A stretch of DNA of 5,367 bases from Lysobacter_C sp966210725 (GTDB lineage: Bacteria > Pseudomonadota > Gammaproteobacteria > Xanthomonadales > Xanthomonadaceae). Under the pieces are notes generated by a model. That model was not told the DNA's origin. It searched no databases and saw nothing but the letters and a program-made list of their open reading frames with translations. The position numbers and the translations under genes were made by a program. Within the stretch, counting starts at the first letter, position 1. The number at the start of each line of letters is the position of its first letter. The stretch covers positions 1 to 5,367 of the forward strand of contig CBIHLN010000123.1 of assembly GCA_966210725.1 (NCBI GenBank). Direction: 5' to 3'. Positions 1-4,873 of this stretch are shown piece by piece.

Positions 1-326
1 GCAACGTCACCGACAAGGACGCCGCGCTGCGCGAGATGCACCGCGTGCTCAAGGTGGGGGGGCAGGCGCGCGTGCTGGAGTTCTCGGAGGTCACCGCGCC
101 GTGGTTCAAGCCGGTCTACGACTTCCACTCCTTCAACGTGCTGCCCAAGTTGGGCAAGCTGTTCGCCAATGACGCCGACAGCTACCAGTACCTGGCCGAG
201 AGCATCCGCAAGCATCCGCCGCAGGCCGAACTGCGCGGCATGATGGAGGCGGCCGGCTTCGCGCGCTGCGACTACCGCAACCTGTCGGCGGGCATCGTCG
301 CCATCCACACCGGCTACAAGGCCTGA
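1..326 (+). CDS. ubiE: UbiE, ubiquinone/menaquinone C-methyltransferase (3' part only)
   Basis: C-terminal 107 residues of the SAM-dependent C-methyltransferase that methylates the benzoquinol ring in ubiquinone synthesis and demethylmenaquinol in menaquinone synthesis; it acts in the cytoplasm at the membrane face. The 5' end lies outside the window (E. coli UbiE is about 251 residues), so the SAM-binding N-terminal half is not visible. The visible part begins at the family's NVTDKD segment, then LREMHRVLK and VLEFS, and carries the distinctive FNVLPKLGKLFANDADSY and YLAESIRKHP stretches. It ends NLSAGIVAIHTGYKA, close to the E. coli C-terminus (NLTAGVVALHRGYKF), so the gene is intact at this end, with TGA at 324-326. 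One oddity is KVGG where most class I methyltransferases, including UbiE, have KPGG; it is encoded across a run of seven G (56-62) but the frame is kept. Family assignment is very secure. Confidence 0.96.
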   Translation, partial: NVTDKDAALREMHRVLKVGGQARVLEFSEVTAPWFKPVYDFHSFNVLPKLGKLFANDADSYQYLAESIRKHPPQAELRGMMEAAGFARCDYRNLSAGIVAIHTGYKA

Positions 327-331
327 ACGAA

Positions 332-360
332 GCCGGGCCTTCGACGCCGGGCACTTCGAC
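332..360. repeat. Imperfect tandem direct repeat after ubiE
   Basis: Two head-to-tail units, GCCGGGCCTTCGAC (332-345) and GCCGGGCACTTCGAC (346-360), differ by a single inserted A; a third decayed start, GCCGGCAC, follows at 362-369. The repeat fills much of the 87-base gap between ubiE and the peptidase gene and overlaps the candidate -35 hexamer. No T-rich hairpin that would stop ubiE transcription is visible here, so readthrough into the peptidase gene is possible. Confidence 0.6.
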
Positions 361-383
361 AGCCGGCACCGCGGCGCTACACT
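355..383 (+). promoter_or_regulatory. Weak candidate promoter for the M1 peptidase gene
   Basis: TTCGAC (355-360) and TACACT (378-383) are separated by 17 bases, the usual spacing for a sigma-70 promoter. The -10 hexamer matches four of six consensus positions; the -35 is poor. Transcription would start near 390, about 24 bases before the ATG at 414. The sequence before that ATG (CCGTGGGCCCCGT) has no good Shine-Dalgarno match. The gene may instead be read from the ubiE promoter. Confidence 0.3.
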
Positions 384-413
384 CGGCGGCTCACCCGAAA
401 CCGTGGGCCCCGT

Positions 414-2363
414 ATGCGTTCATCGATCCTGACCCTGTGCCTGGCCGGCGCCACCGTGCTGGCCGGCTGCTCGCGCGACGCCGCGCCACCGGCCGCCACC
501 GCGCCGGCCCCCGAGGGCACCCCGACCGTGCAGACCTCTGCCCACTTCGACCAGCATTCCTACGCCGAGCCCGGCAAGGTCCGCATCAAGGACCTCGCGC
601 TGGAACTGGCCGTGGACTTCGACAAGAAGCAGCTGGGCGGCAGCGCGACCTACGCGTTGGACTGGCTGGATCCGCAGGCGACGCAGCTCATCCTCGACAC
701 GCGCGACCTGACGATCGAGAAGGTCGTCGGCGAGCGCGAGGACGGCAAGTGGGTCGACCTGGCCTATGACCTGGCCGAGGCGCAGCCGACGCTGGGCAGC
801 AAGCTCACCATCGAGGCGCCCGAGCGCAGCCAGCGCATCCGCGTCACCTACCACACGGCTCCAGAAGCCTCCGGCCTGCAGTGGCTGACCCCGGCGATGA
901 CGGAAGGCGGCGAGCAGCCCTTCATGTTCAGCCAGTCGCAGCAGATCCACGCGCGCTCGTGGGTACCGCTGCAGGACACGCCGCAGGTGCGCTTCACCTA
1001 CACCGCGCACGTGACCAGCCCCGAGGACGTGATGGTGCTGATGAGCGCCGACAACGACCCGCAGGCCGAGCGCGACGGCGATTACAGCTTCAAGATGCCG
1101 CAGCCGATCCCGTCGTACCTGCTGGCGATCGCCGCGGGCGACCTGGTGTTCGAGCCGATCGGCGATCGCAGTGGCGTCTGGGCCGAGCCGGCGATGGTCG
1201 AGAAGGCCGCCGAGGAGTTCGCCGACACCGAGAAGATGATCGACGTCACCGAAGAGCTCTACGGCCCGTACCGCTGGGAGCGTTACGACATGCTGGTGCT
1301 GCCGCCGTCGTTCCCCTACGGCGGCATGGAGAACCCGCGCCTGAGCTTCATCACGCCGACCGTCATCGTCGGCGACAAGTCGCTGGTGTCGCTGATCGCG
1401 CATGAGCTGGCGCACAGCTGGTCGGGCAACCTGGTGACGTTCGCCACCGCCAACCACGGCTGGCTCAACGAGGGCGTGACCAGCTACGTCGAGGGCCGCA
1501 TCGTCGAGGCGCTGTACGGTAAGGAGCGCGCCGACATGGAGACCGTGATCGCGCGCAACGCGCTGCGCGAGACCATCGGCGACATGTCCGACGCGGCGCA
1601 GTCGCTGGCGATCCGTCCCGGCGTGCAGCCGGCCGTCGACGCCGACGGCAGCGAGGTCGCCTACGACAAGGGCGCGTGGTTCCTGTCGTTCCTGGAGCAG
1701 CGCTTCGGCCGCACCGAGTTCGACGCGTTCCTGCGCGAGTACTTCGATCACTTCGCCTTCCAGGGCATCGACAGCCAGACGTTCATCGACTACGCCGAGA
1801 AAAACCTGCTCGCCAAGTACCCGGGCAAGGTCACGGTCGCCGAGCTCGAGGCGTGGCTGTACGAGCCGGGCATCCCGGCGTCGGCACCGGAGATCACCTC
1901 ACCGCGCCTGGATGCGGTCGATACCGCGCGCAAGGCGTGGCTCGACGGCGGAGAGCTGCCGGCCGCATCGGTCACCGACGCGTGGACCACGCAGGAGTGG
2001 GTGCACTTCGTCGAAGGCCTGCCCGAGACGCTGACCACCGAACAGCTGGCCGCGCTGGACAAGGCCTACGCGTTCACCGGCACCGCCAACGGCGAAGTCG
2101 CGCAGCGCTGGTACCCGCTGGCCGTGCGCAGCGGGTATGAGGAGGCCAACGAGTCGATCGCCTCATTCCTCAAGCGCGTCGGGCGCCGCAAGCTGATCAT
2201 GCCGACCTACGACGCGCTGGTGGCCACGCCGGAAGGCCTGGCGCTGGCCGAGCAGGTGATGGCCGAAGCACGGCCGGGCTACCACCCGATCACCACCGCG
2301 TCGGTCGACGCCGTTATCGCCAAGGCCAAGGGCGACGACACGGTCGCCAAGCCGGCCGACTGA
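414..2363 (+). CDS. M1-family zinc aminopeptidase, leukotriene-A4-hydrolase-like, predicted lipoprotein
   Basis: Predicted zinc metallopeptidase (649 residues) that removes N-terminal amino acids from peptides. Residues 1-19 form a lipoprotein signal: R2, a hydrophobic stretch, then lipobox LAGC with Cys19. Ser20 after the Cys favours the outer membrane, so the enzyme probably faces the periplasm. A low-complexity Ala/Pro linker follows (to about 42), then the N-terminal beta domain with the LTA4H-like FMFSQSQQIHARSWVPLQDTP stretch near 171-191. The catalytic domain holds the substrate-binding GGMEN (303-307), HELAH (330-334) and third zinc ligand Glu353 in WLNEG, exactly HEXXH-X18-E. Tyr417 in VAYDKG matches the transition-state tyrosine. 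The C-terminal third matches the helical domain of LTA4H; Arg591 and Lys593 (GRRK) line up with the carboxylate-binding Arg/Lys of the human enzyme. All key residues are present. Start choice rests on the lipobox. A terminator follows the stop codon. Natural substrate unknown; epoxide hydrolase activity cannot be assumed. Confidence 0.93.
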   Translation: MRSSILTLCLAGATVLAGCSRDAAPPAATAPAPEGTPTVQTSAHFDQHSYAEPGKVRIKDLALELAVDFDKKQLGGSATYALDWLDPQATQLILDTRDLTIEKVVGEREDGKWVDLAYDLAEAQPTLGSKLTIEAPERSQRIRVTYHTAPEASGLQWLTPAMTEGGEQPFMFSQSQQIHARSWVPLQDTPQVRFTYTAHVTSPEDVMVLMSADNDPQAERDGDYSFKMPQPIPSYLLAIAAGDLVFEPIGDRSGVWAEPAMVEKAAEEFADTEKMIDVTEELYGPYRWERYDMLVLPPSFPYGGMENPRLSFITPTVIVGDKSLVSLIAHELAHSWSGNLVTFATANHGWLNEGVTSYVEGRIVEALYGKERADMETVIARNALRETIGDMSDAAQSLAIRPGVQPAVDADGSEVAYDKGAWFLSFLEQRFGRTEFDAFLREYFDHFAFQGIDSQTFIDYAEKNLLAKYPGKVTVAELEAWLYEPGIPASAPEITSPRLDAVDTARKAWLDGGELPAASVTDAWTTQEWVHFVEGLPETLTTEQLAALDKAYAFTGTANGEVAQRWYPLAVRSGYEEANESIASFLKRVGRRKLIMPTYDALVATPEGLALAEQVMAEARPGYHPITTASVDAVIAKAKGDDTVAKPAD

Positions 2364-2384
2364 TCCACGCCTGACATGATGACT

Positions 2385-2414
2385 CGCGGCCGCCTCCGGG
2401 CGGCCGCGTTGTTT
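2385..2414 (+). terminator. Rho-independent terminator of the M1 peptidase gene
   Basis: A perfect 10-base GC stem (2385-2394 pairing with 2399-2408) closes a four-base TCCG loop and is followed directly by TTGTTT (2409-2414). It lies 21 bases after the peptidase stop codon. The stem is very stable and the T tract is short but correctly placed, so this should end the peptidase transcript and isolate the downstream lipoprotein gene. Confidence 0.85.
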
Positions 2415-2432
2415 CCGCGCTTCGAAACCAGC

Positions 2433-2457
2433 GTGGGAGCGGCTTCAGCCGCGATGC
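2433..2457 (+). repeat. REP-like palindrome, copy 1
   Basis: GTGGGAGC head followed by stem GCGGCT (2439-2444), a two-base centre TC and AGCCGC (2447-2452), then GATGC. It has the head-plus-hairpin form of repetitive extragenic palindromes common between genes in pseudomonads and xanthomonads. Confidence 0.75.
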
Positions 2458-2494
2458 CCTCTATCGCCGCTCGTCGTGCAATGCACGCCACCGT

Positions 2495-2517
2495 TGTAGG
2501 AGCGACGTAAGTCGCGA
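2495..2517 (+). repeat. REP-like palindrome, copy 2
   Basis: TGTAGGA head, then stem GCGAC (2502-2506), loop GTAA and GTCGC (2511-2515). It is a near-perfect inverted match, with one difference in 23 bases, to the minus-strand copy at 2672-2694. Two further GTCGCG fragments follow at 2524 and 2550 and may be remnants of more copies. Confidence 0.85.
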
Positions 2518-2565
2518 CCGAACGTCGCGAGGCCTGCGTGCGCCCAACAGTCGCGGAACAACCCT

Positions 2566-2588
2566 GTAGAGCGGCGTCAGCCGTGATC
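2566..2588 (+). repeat. REP-like palindrome, copy 3
   Basis: GTAGA head, stem GCGGC (2571-2575), loop GTCA, and GCCGT (2580-2584), whose last pair is a G-T wobble, then GATC. It has the same design as copy 1 with a different loop and some decay. Confidence 0.7.
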
Positions 2589-2670
2589 GCCTCTGCAGTC
2601 CTCCGCACCATCCATCTTCCCCTTGCCACAGGATCAGCAGAGACAACTCGCGAATCTCCGGCCACGACAG

Positions 2671-2695
2671 ATCGCGACTCACGTCGCTCCTACAC
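2671..2695 (-). repeat. REP-like palindrome, copy 4 (inverted)
   Basis: Read on the minus strand this gives GTGTAGGA, stem GCGAC, loop GTGA, stem GTCGC, then GAT. Stem arms on the plus strand are 2674-2678 and 2683-2687. It points toward copies 1-3, so the cluster has the opposed-pair layout seen in REP doublets and REPINs, though with a longer spacer than usual. Confidence 0.85.
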
Positions 2696-2700
2696 ACGCC

Positions 2701-2725
2701 GCAGGCGGACACGCCCCGCCTACAC
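2701..2725 (-). repeat. Possible degenerate REP-like palindrome, copy 5
   Basis: On the minus strand a GTGTAGG head leads into a six-base stem (plus-strand arms AGGCGG 2703-2708 and CCGCCT 2716-2721) with a seven-base loop. It sits beside copy 4 in the same orientation. The loop is longer and the stem differs from the other copies, so this may be chance GC-rich pairing. Confidence 0.35.
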
Positions 2726-2746
2726 CCCCACATCCGCCCCGCCGTG

Positions 2747-2774
2747 GACAATGGCGCACCCGCTTTTCGAGGAA
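2747..2774 (+). promoter_or_regulatory. Candidate -10 box and ribosome binding site for the small lipoprotein gene
   Basis: GACAAT (2747-2752) resembles a sigma-70 -10 hexamer (four or five matches depending on register), but no good -35 is seen 17 bases upstream. GAGGAA (2769-2774) is a good Shine-Dalgarno sequence whose core AGGA lies six bases before the ATG at 2780. It decides the start in favour of that ATG over the in-frame GTG at 2744, which has no ribosome binding site. The ribosome binding site is much better supported than the promoter. Confidence 0.55.
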
Positions 2775-2779
2775 CGGCC

Positions 2780-3511
2780 ATGAAGACACCCGCCATCCCA
2801 CTGCGCGCCACGTTGCTGGCGTCGGCCCTCGCACTCGCCGCCTGCCAGCCGGCCCCCGATCCGGCACAGGCCGAAGCCGCGCGCGCCCAGGCCGCCGAAG
2901 CCGCCGCCGATGCGATGGCTGATCAGTTCGAAACCGCCTACGCGGAAAAGAACTGGGAGATGGCACGCGCCCACGGCGATGTGCTGCTGGCCGAGCACCC
3001 CGGCAGTGCCGCCGCGGACCGCATCCGCGAGCGCCACCAGGAAGCGACGACGGAGGCCAACCAGGCGCGGGAGGACCGGCGCCTGCAGTCGCTGTGGACC
3101 TACCAGACGCAACCCGTCGACGGTGGCGAGCAGCGCTCGGCCGCGGTCTACGCCAAGGACCGTGTCGACGTGGACGGCAGCGGCGCGCGCACCGTGCGCC
3201 TGATCTTCCGCGACCACCCCGACTGGGGACGCAGCAGCTACCTGGTGCTGGAGACCGGCGACTTCGACTGCTACGGCGGCTGCCGCGTGCAGGTCACCGT
3301 AGATGAGAGCGAGCCGCGCGCCATGGCGGCCAGTCGCCCCAGGACCGACGAAGCCATCGCGATGTTCATCGAGGACGAGGCCACGCTGTGGCGCATCGCC
3401 AACGCCGCGGAGACCGTCGCCGTCGAATTCCCGGTCGAGGCCGGCGGCACGCGCACGGCGGTGTTCGAAGTCGGTGGGCTCGATCCACTGCGGATGCCGG
3501 GCTGGGAGTGA
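2780..3511 (+). CDS. Small predicted lipoprotein of unknown function
   Basis: I do not recognise a named family. The 243-residue product starts with a lipoprotein signal: K2 and R9, a hydrophobic stretch, then lipobox LAAC with Cys22. Gln23 after the Cys favours the outer membrane. Residues 25-103 are Ala/Glu/Arg-rich and almost certainly helical; NWEMARAHGDVLLAEHPGS (58-76) looks like one TPR-type helix pair. From about Trp106 the protein changes to a likely beta-rich globular domain: WTYQTQPVDGGEQRSAAVYA, then LIFRDHPDWGRSSYLVLETGDFDC. Cys164 and Cys168 (CYGGC) are the only cysteines in the mature chain besides the lipidated one and may form a periplasmic disulfide. The C-terminus ends FEVGGLDPLRMPGWE. 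The ATG at 2780 is chosen because of the ribosome binding site and the signal peptide. It is probably transcribed alone, because a terminator lies upstream and the next gene is convergent. An envelope accessory or stress role is possible but unsupported. Confidence 0.88.
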   Translation: MKTPAIPLRATLLASALALAACQPAPDPAQAEAARAQAAEAAADAMADQFETAYAEKNWEMARAHGDVLLAEHPGSAAADRIRERHQEATTEANQAREDRRLQSLWTYQTQPVDGGEQRSAAVYAKDRVDVDGSGARTVRLIFRDHPDWGRSSYLVLETGDFDCYGGCRVQVTVDESEPRAMAASRPRTDEAIAMFIEDEATLWRIANAAETVAVEFPVEAGGTRTAVFEVGGLDPLRMPGWE

Positions 3512-3657
3512 CCGCCGTGTCGCCGGTGCCGTTGCGGCGTCGACGCGGCGCGCCGGGACGGCGGCCATAGCGTTTCAGGCACGGCCGCCTGAATGCCCGT
3601 TCGCGGGGGATGCATCCGCCTCGCCTGGTGACGGCGACAACGGACGCAGGCGAGTGG
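3512..3657. other. Convergent gap with hairpins, possible two-way transcription end
   Basis: The lipoprotein gene and the minus-strand kinase gene end facing each other across 146 bases. Three inverted repeats are visible: GCGTCGACGC (3537-3546); TTCAGGC (3574-3580) pairing with GCCTGAA (3587-3593) around a six-base loop; and CTCGCCTG (3620-3627) pairing with CAGGCGAG (3647-3654) around a 19-base loop, four bases past the kinase stop codon. None is followed by a T tract on either strand, so an intrinsic terminator cannot be claimed. Rho-dependent ending or RNA 3'-end protection are alternatives. Confidence 0.4.
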
Positions 3658-4590
3658 TTACAGCGCGTACCCGAACTGCTGCTTGAACTGCTCGGCGAAC
3701 TCGTCGTAGTCGAAGCGCTGGTTCTGCGTGCCGGGGTGTTCGACCTTCAGCGCGCCCATCAGGTTGCCCATGCGGCCGATGGTCATCCAGTCGTAGCCCT
3801 TCTCGATGCCGAAGATCAGCCCCGCGCGGAACGCGTCACCGCAGCCGGTCGGGTCGGTCACCCGTCGCTCGTGGGCCGGCGGCACGTCGAAGGTCTTGTC
3901 CTGCGTATGGATCTGCGAACCGTGCGGGCCGCGCGTGGTGATGTAGGCCTTCACGCGCTGCACGATCTCGTTCTCGCTCCAGCCGGTGCGTTCCTGCAGC
4001 AGGTTGGACTCGTAGTCGTTGACGGTGACGTAGTCGGCCTGCTCGATGAAGGCGCGCAGCTCGGCGCCGTTGAACAGCGGCATCGCCTGGCCCGGGTCGA
4101 AGATGAAGGGAATGCCGCCTTCCGCGAACTCGGTCGCGTTCTGGATCATGCCCTCGCGCCCGTCGGGGCTGACGATGCCGAAGGTGACACCGCCGACGTC
4201 GCGCACGTGGTTCTCGTACGACCGCATCATCGCGCCCGGGTGGAAGGCGGTGATCTGGTTGTTGTCGTGGTCGGTGGTGATGAACGCCTGCGGCGTGAAC
4301 AGCTCGTCGATCACCTTGACGTGGTCCATGCGGATGCCGTGCTCGTCGAACCACTCCCGGTACGGCCCGAAATCCTGGCCGACGGTCGCCATGGGGATCG
4401 GGTCGCCACCCAGCAGCTTGAGGTTGTAGGCGATGTTGCCGGCGCAGCCACCGAACTCGCGCCGCATGCGCGGCACCAGGAACGACACGTTGAGGATGTG
4501 CACCTTGTCCGGGAGGATGTGGTTCTTGAACTGGTCCGGGAACACCATGATGGTGTCGTAGGCCAGCGACCCGCAGATCAGTGCAGACAT
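3658..4590 (-). CDS. PfkB-family carbohydrate/nucleoside kinase, adenosine-kinase-like
   Basis: Predicted cytoplasmic kinase of 310 residues that uses ATP to phosphorylate a sugar or nucleoside hydroxyl. The PfkB features appear in order: GSLAYD near the N-terminus (7-12); glycine-rich GGCAGN (47-52); HPGAMM (117-122); NDYE (191-194), the N-x-x-E magnesium/phosphate motif; TRGPHG (219-224); and DPTGCGDAFRAG (246-257), the second PfkB signature, with Asp252 as predicted catalytic base. The segments FLVPRMRREFGGCAGNIAYN, HPGAMM and TGWSENEI resemble the adenosine kinase of Mycobacterium tuberculosis more than ribokinase or fructokinase. Adenosine to AMP salvage is therefore the best guess, but the substrate is inferred. 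The ATG at 4590 is chosen because the family N-terminus begins here and CAGGAA lies six bases upstream; the frame stays open to 4791, but the extra residues are Arg/Pro-rich and unlike any PfkB protein. It diverges from mreB and converges on the lipoprotein gene, so it is probably monocistronic. Confidence 0.92.
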   Translation of the reverse strand: MSALICGSLAYDTIMVFPDQFKNHILPDKVHILNVSFLVPRMRREFGGCAGNIAYNLKLLGGDPIPMATVGQDFGPYREWFDEHGIRMDHVKVIDELFTPQAFITTDHDNNQITAFHPGAMMRSYENHVRDVGGVTFGIVSPDGREGMIQNATEFAEGGIPFIFDPGQAMPLFNGAELRAFIEQADYVTVNDYESNLLQERTGWSENEIVQRVKAYITTRGPHGSQIHTQDKTFDVPPAHERRVTDPTGCGDAFRAGLIFGIEKGYDWMTIGRMGNLMGALKVEHPGTQNQRFDYDEFAEQFKQQFGYAL

Positions 4591-4596
4591 CGGCGA

Positions 4597-4602
4597 TTCC
4601 TG
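4597..4602 (-). promoter_or_regulatory. Ribosome binding site that fixes the kinase start
   Basis: On the minus strand this reads CAGGAA, six bases before the ATG at 4590. It supports that start over the upstream in-frame Met codon. Confidence 0.75.
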
Positions 4603-4618
4603 TGCGAAAGAGCGGCGC

Positions 4619-4626
4619 GGGGGGGG
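4619..4626. repeat. Run of eight G (C on the kinase strand) in the kinase leader
   Basis: Eight consecutive G bases on the plus strand lie 29-36 bases upstream of the kinase ATG, between its ribosome binding site and its candidate -10 box. Runs of this length can change by slippage; here that would alter leader length or structure but not the protein frame. It may equally be a chance product of the GC-rich composition. Confidence 0.7.
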
Positions 4627-4641
4627 CCGCGCGGGGCGCGT

Positions 4642-4670
4642 AGGGTAGCGGCTGGGCCGGACCGGGGCCA
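4642..4670 (-). promoter_or_regulatory. Weak candidate promoter for the kinase gene
   Basis: On the minus strand TGGCCC (4670-4665) and TACCCT (4647-4642) are 17 bases apart. Each matches only three of six consensus positions, but the -10 keeps the important T, A and final T. The predicted transcript would start near 4635, giving a leader of about 45 bases that includes the C run and the ribosome binding site. Confidence 0.25.
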
Positions 4671-4692
4671 GCGAGCGACGCCCCGGCGATGG

Positions 4693-4708
4693 CGTGAGCG
4701 GCGTCACG
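4693..4708. promoter_or_regulatory. CRP/Clp-like palindrome between kinase and mreB
   Basis: CGTGA (4693-4697), six bases, TCACG (4704-4708) is a perfect five-base inverted repeat containing the exact GTGA-N6-TCAC core recognised by CRP-family regulators; Clp is the xanthomonad member. Its centre lies about 65 bases upstream of the guessed kinase start and about 115 bases upstream of the guessed mreB start, so the kinase is the likelier target. The flanks lack the usual A/T-rich extension, so binding is uncertain. Confidence 0.4.
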
Positions 4709-4779
4709 ATTGCCGGGCCAAGGCTGAACCGGCGGGCTGACCCTGAACGCTCAAAGCCGCCGCAAACCGCTGTTTTTCC

Positions 4780-4808
4780 TTGCTGCGACAAGGGGGCGTT
4801 GCTAGGCT
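4780..4808 (+). promoter_or_regulatory. Candidate sigma-70 promoter for mreB
   Basis: TTGCTG (4780-4785) and TAGGCT (4803-4808) are 17 bases apart. The -35 keeps TTG and the -10 keeps TA and the last T. A T5 tract (4773-4777), the most A/T-rich spot in the region, sits just upstream. Start would be near 4815, leaving a leader of about 59 bases. The -35 also overlaps a small inverted repeat, CCTTG (4778-4782) with CAAGG (4789-4793). Confidence 0.45.
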
Positions 4809-4832
4809 ACCGGACCGCCTGCACGCCCCCTT
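4790..4832. repeat. Perfect 10-base inverted repeat around the mreB -10 box
   Basis: AAGGGGGCGT (4790-4799) is the exact reverse complement of ACGCCCCCTT (4823-4832). The 23 bases between them hold the candidate -10 box and start point. This could be a two-site operator, a DNA cruciform or, if transcription starts further upstream, a leader hairpin. Confidence 0.65.
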
Positions 4833-4857
4833 CACACGGCCGCCGACCGCCGCCGTC

Positions 4858-4861
4858 AGGA
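4858..4861 (+). promoter_or_regulatory. Candidate, widely spaced ribosome binding site for mreB
   Basis: AGGA (4858-4861) is the only Shine-Dalgarno match before the mreB ATG and lies 12 bases from it, longer than the usual 5-9. The start codon itself is not in doubt, because the protein aligns with MreB from residue 1. Confidence 0.45.
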
Positions 4862-4873
4862 CCCATATCCCCG

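Larger units (their letters stand above)
2415..2779. other. Gene-free spacer carrying a REP-like repeat cluster
   Basis: Between the terminator and the lipoprotein start there are about 365 bases without a convincing gene. The stretch holds short palindromes with a GTAGG/GTGGG/GTAGA head followed by a GC hairpin with a four-base loop: three on the plus strand (from 2433, 2496 and 2566), one clear on the minus strand (2671-2695) and one doubtful (2701-2725). It also contains a 13-base palindrome, CGTGCAATGCACG (2475-2487). The part from about 2590 to 2670 shows nothing I recognise. Reading frames here follow repeat sequence, lack ribosome binding sites and resemble no known protein. Confidence 0.75.

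Noticed and set aside
420..1751. Long open frame (443 codons) on the minus strand opposite the peptidase gene
   Set aside because: It lies wholly opposite a well-identified gene, its translation is Arg/Val/Leu/Ala-rich without domains, and long antisense frames are expected in high-GC coding DNA.
2433..2695. CRISPR array
   Set aside because: Repeats are short, differ in sequence, lie in both orientations and have irregular spacing, which fits REP elements.
2744..2779. GTG start 12 codons upstream for the small lipoprotein
   Set aside because: No ribosome binding site precedes it, and the lipoprotein signal peptide fits normal length only from the ATG at 2780.
2279..2811. Minus-strand frames across the repeat spacer (2279-2665 and 2461-2811)
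   Set aside because: They run through REP palindromes and the terminator, overlap each other in different frames and have no recognisable protein sequence.
3574..3593. Bidirectional intrinsic terminator at the 7-base stem
   Set aside because: The stem is real but no T tract follows it on either strand, so it is reported only as a hairpin.
3610..4740. Long open frame (376 codons) on the plus strand opposite the kinase gene
   Set aside because: It mirrors the kinase codons; the translation is a Val/Leu/Asp/His-rich pattern without motifs and no ribosome binding site precedes it.
4591..4791. N-terminal extension of the kinase to the upstream Met codon
   Set aside because: The extra 67 residues are Arg/Pro/Ser-rich, unlike any PfkB N-terminus, would cover the divergent control region, and the ATG at 4590 has its own well-placed ribosome binding site.
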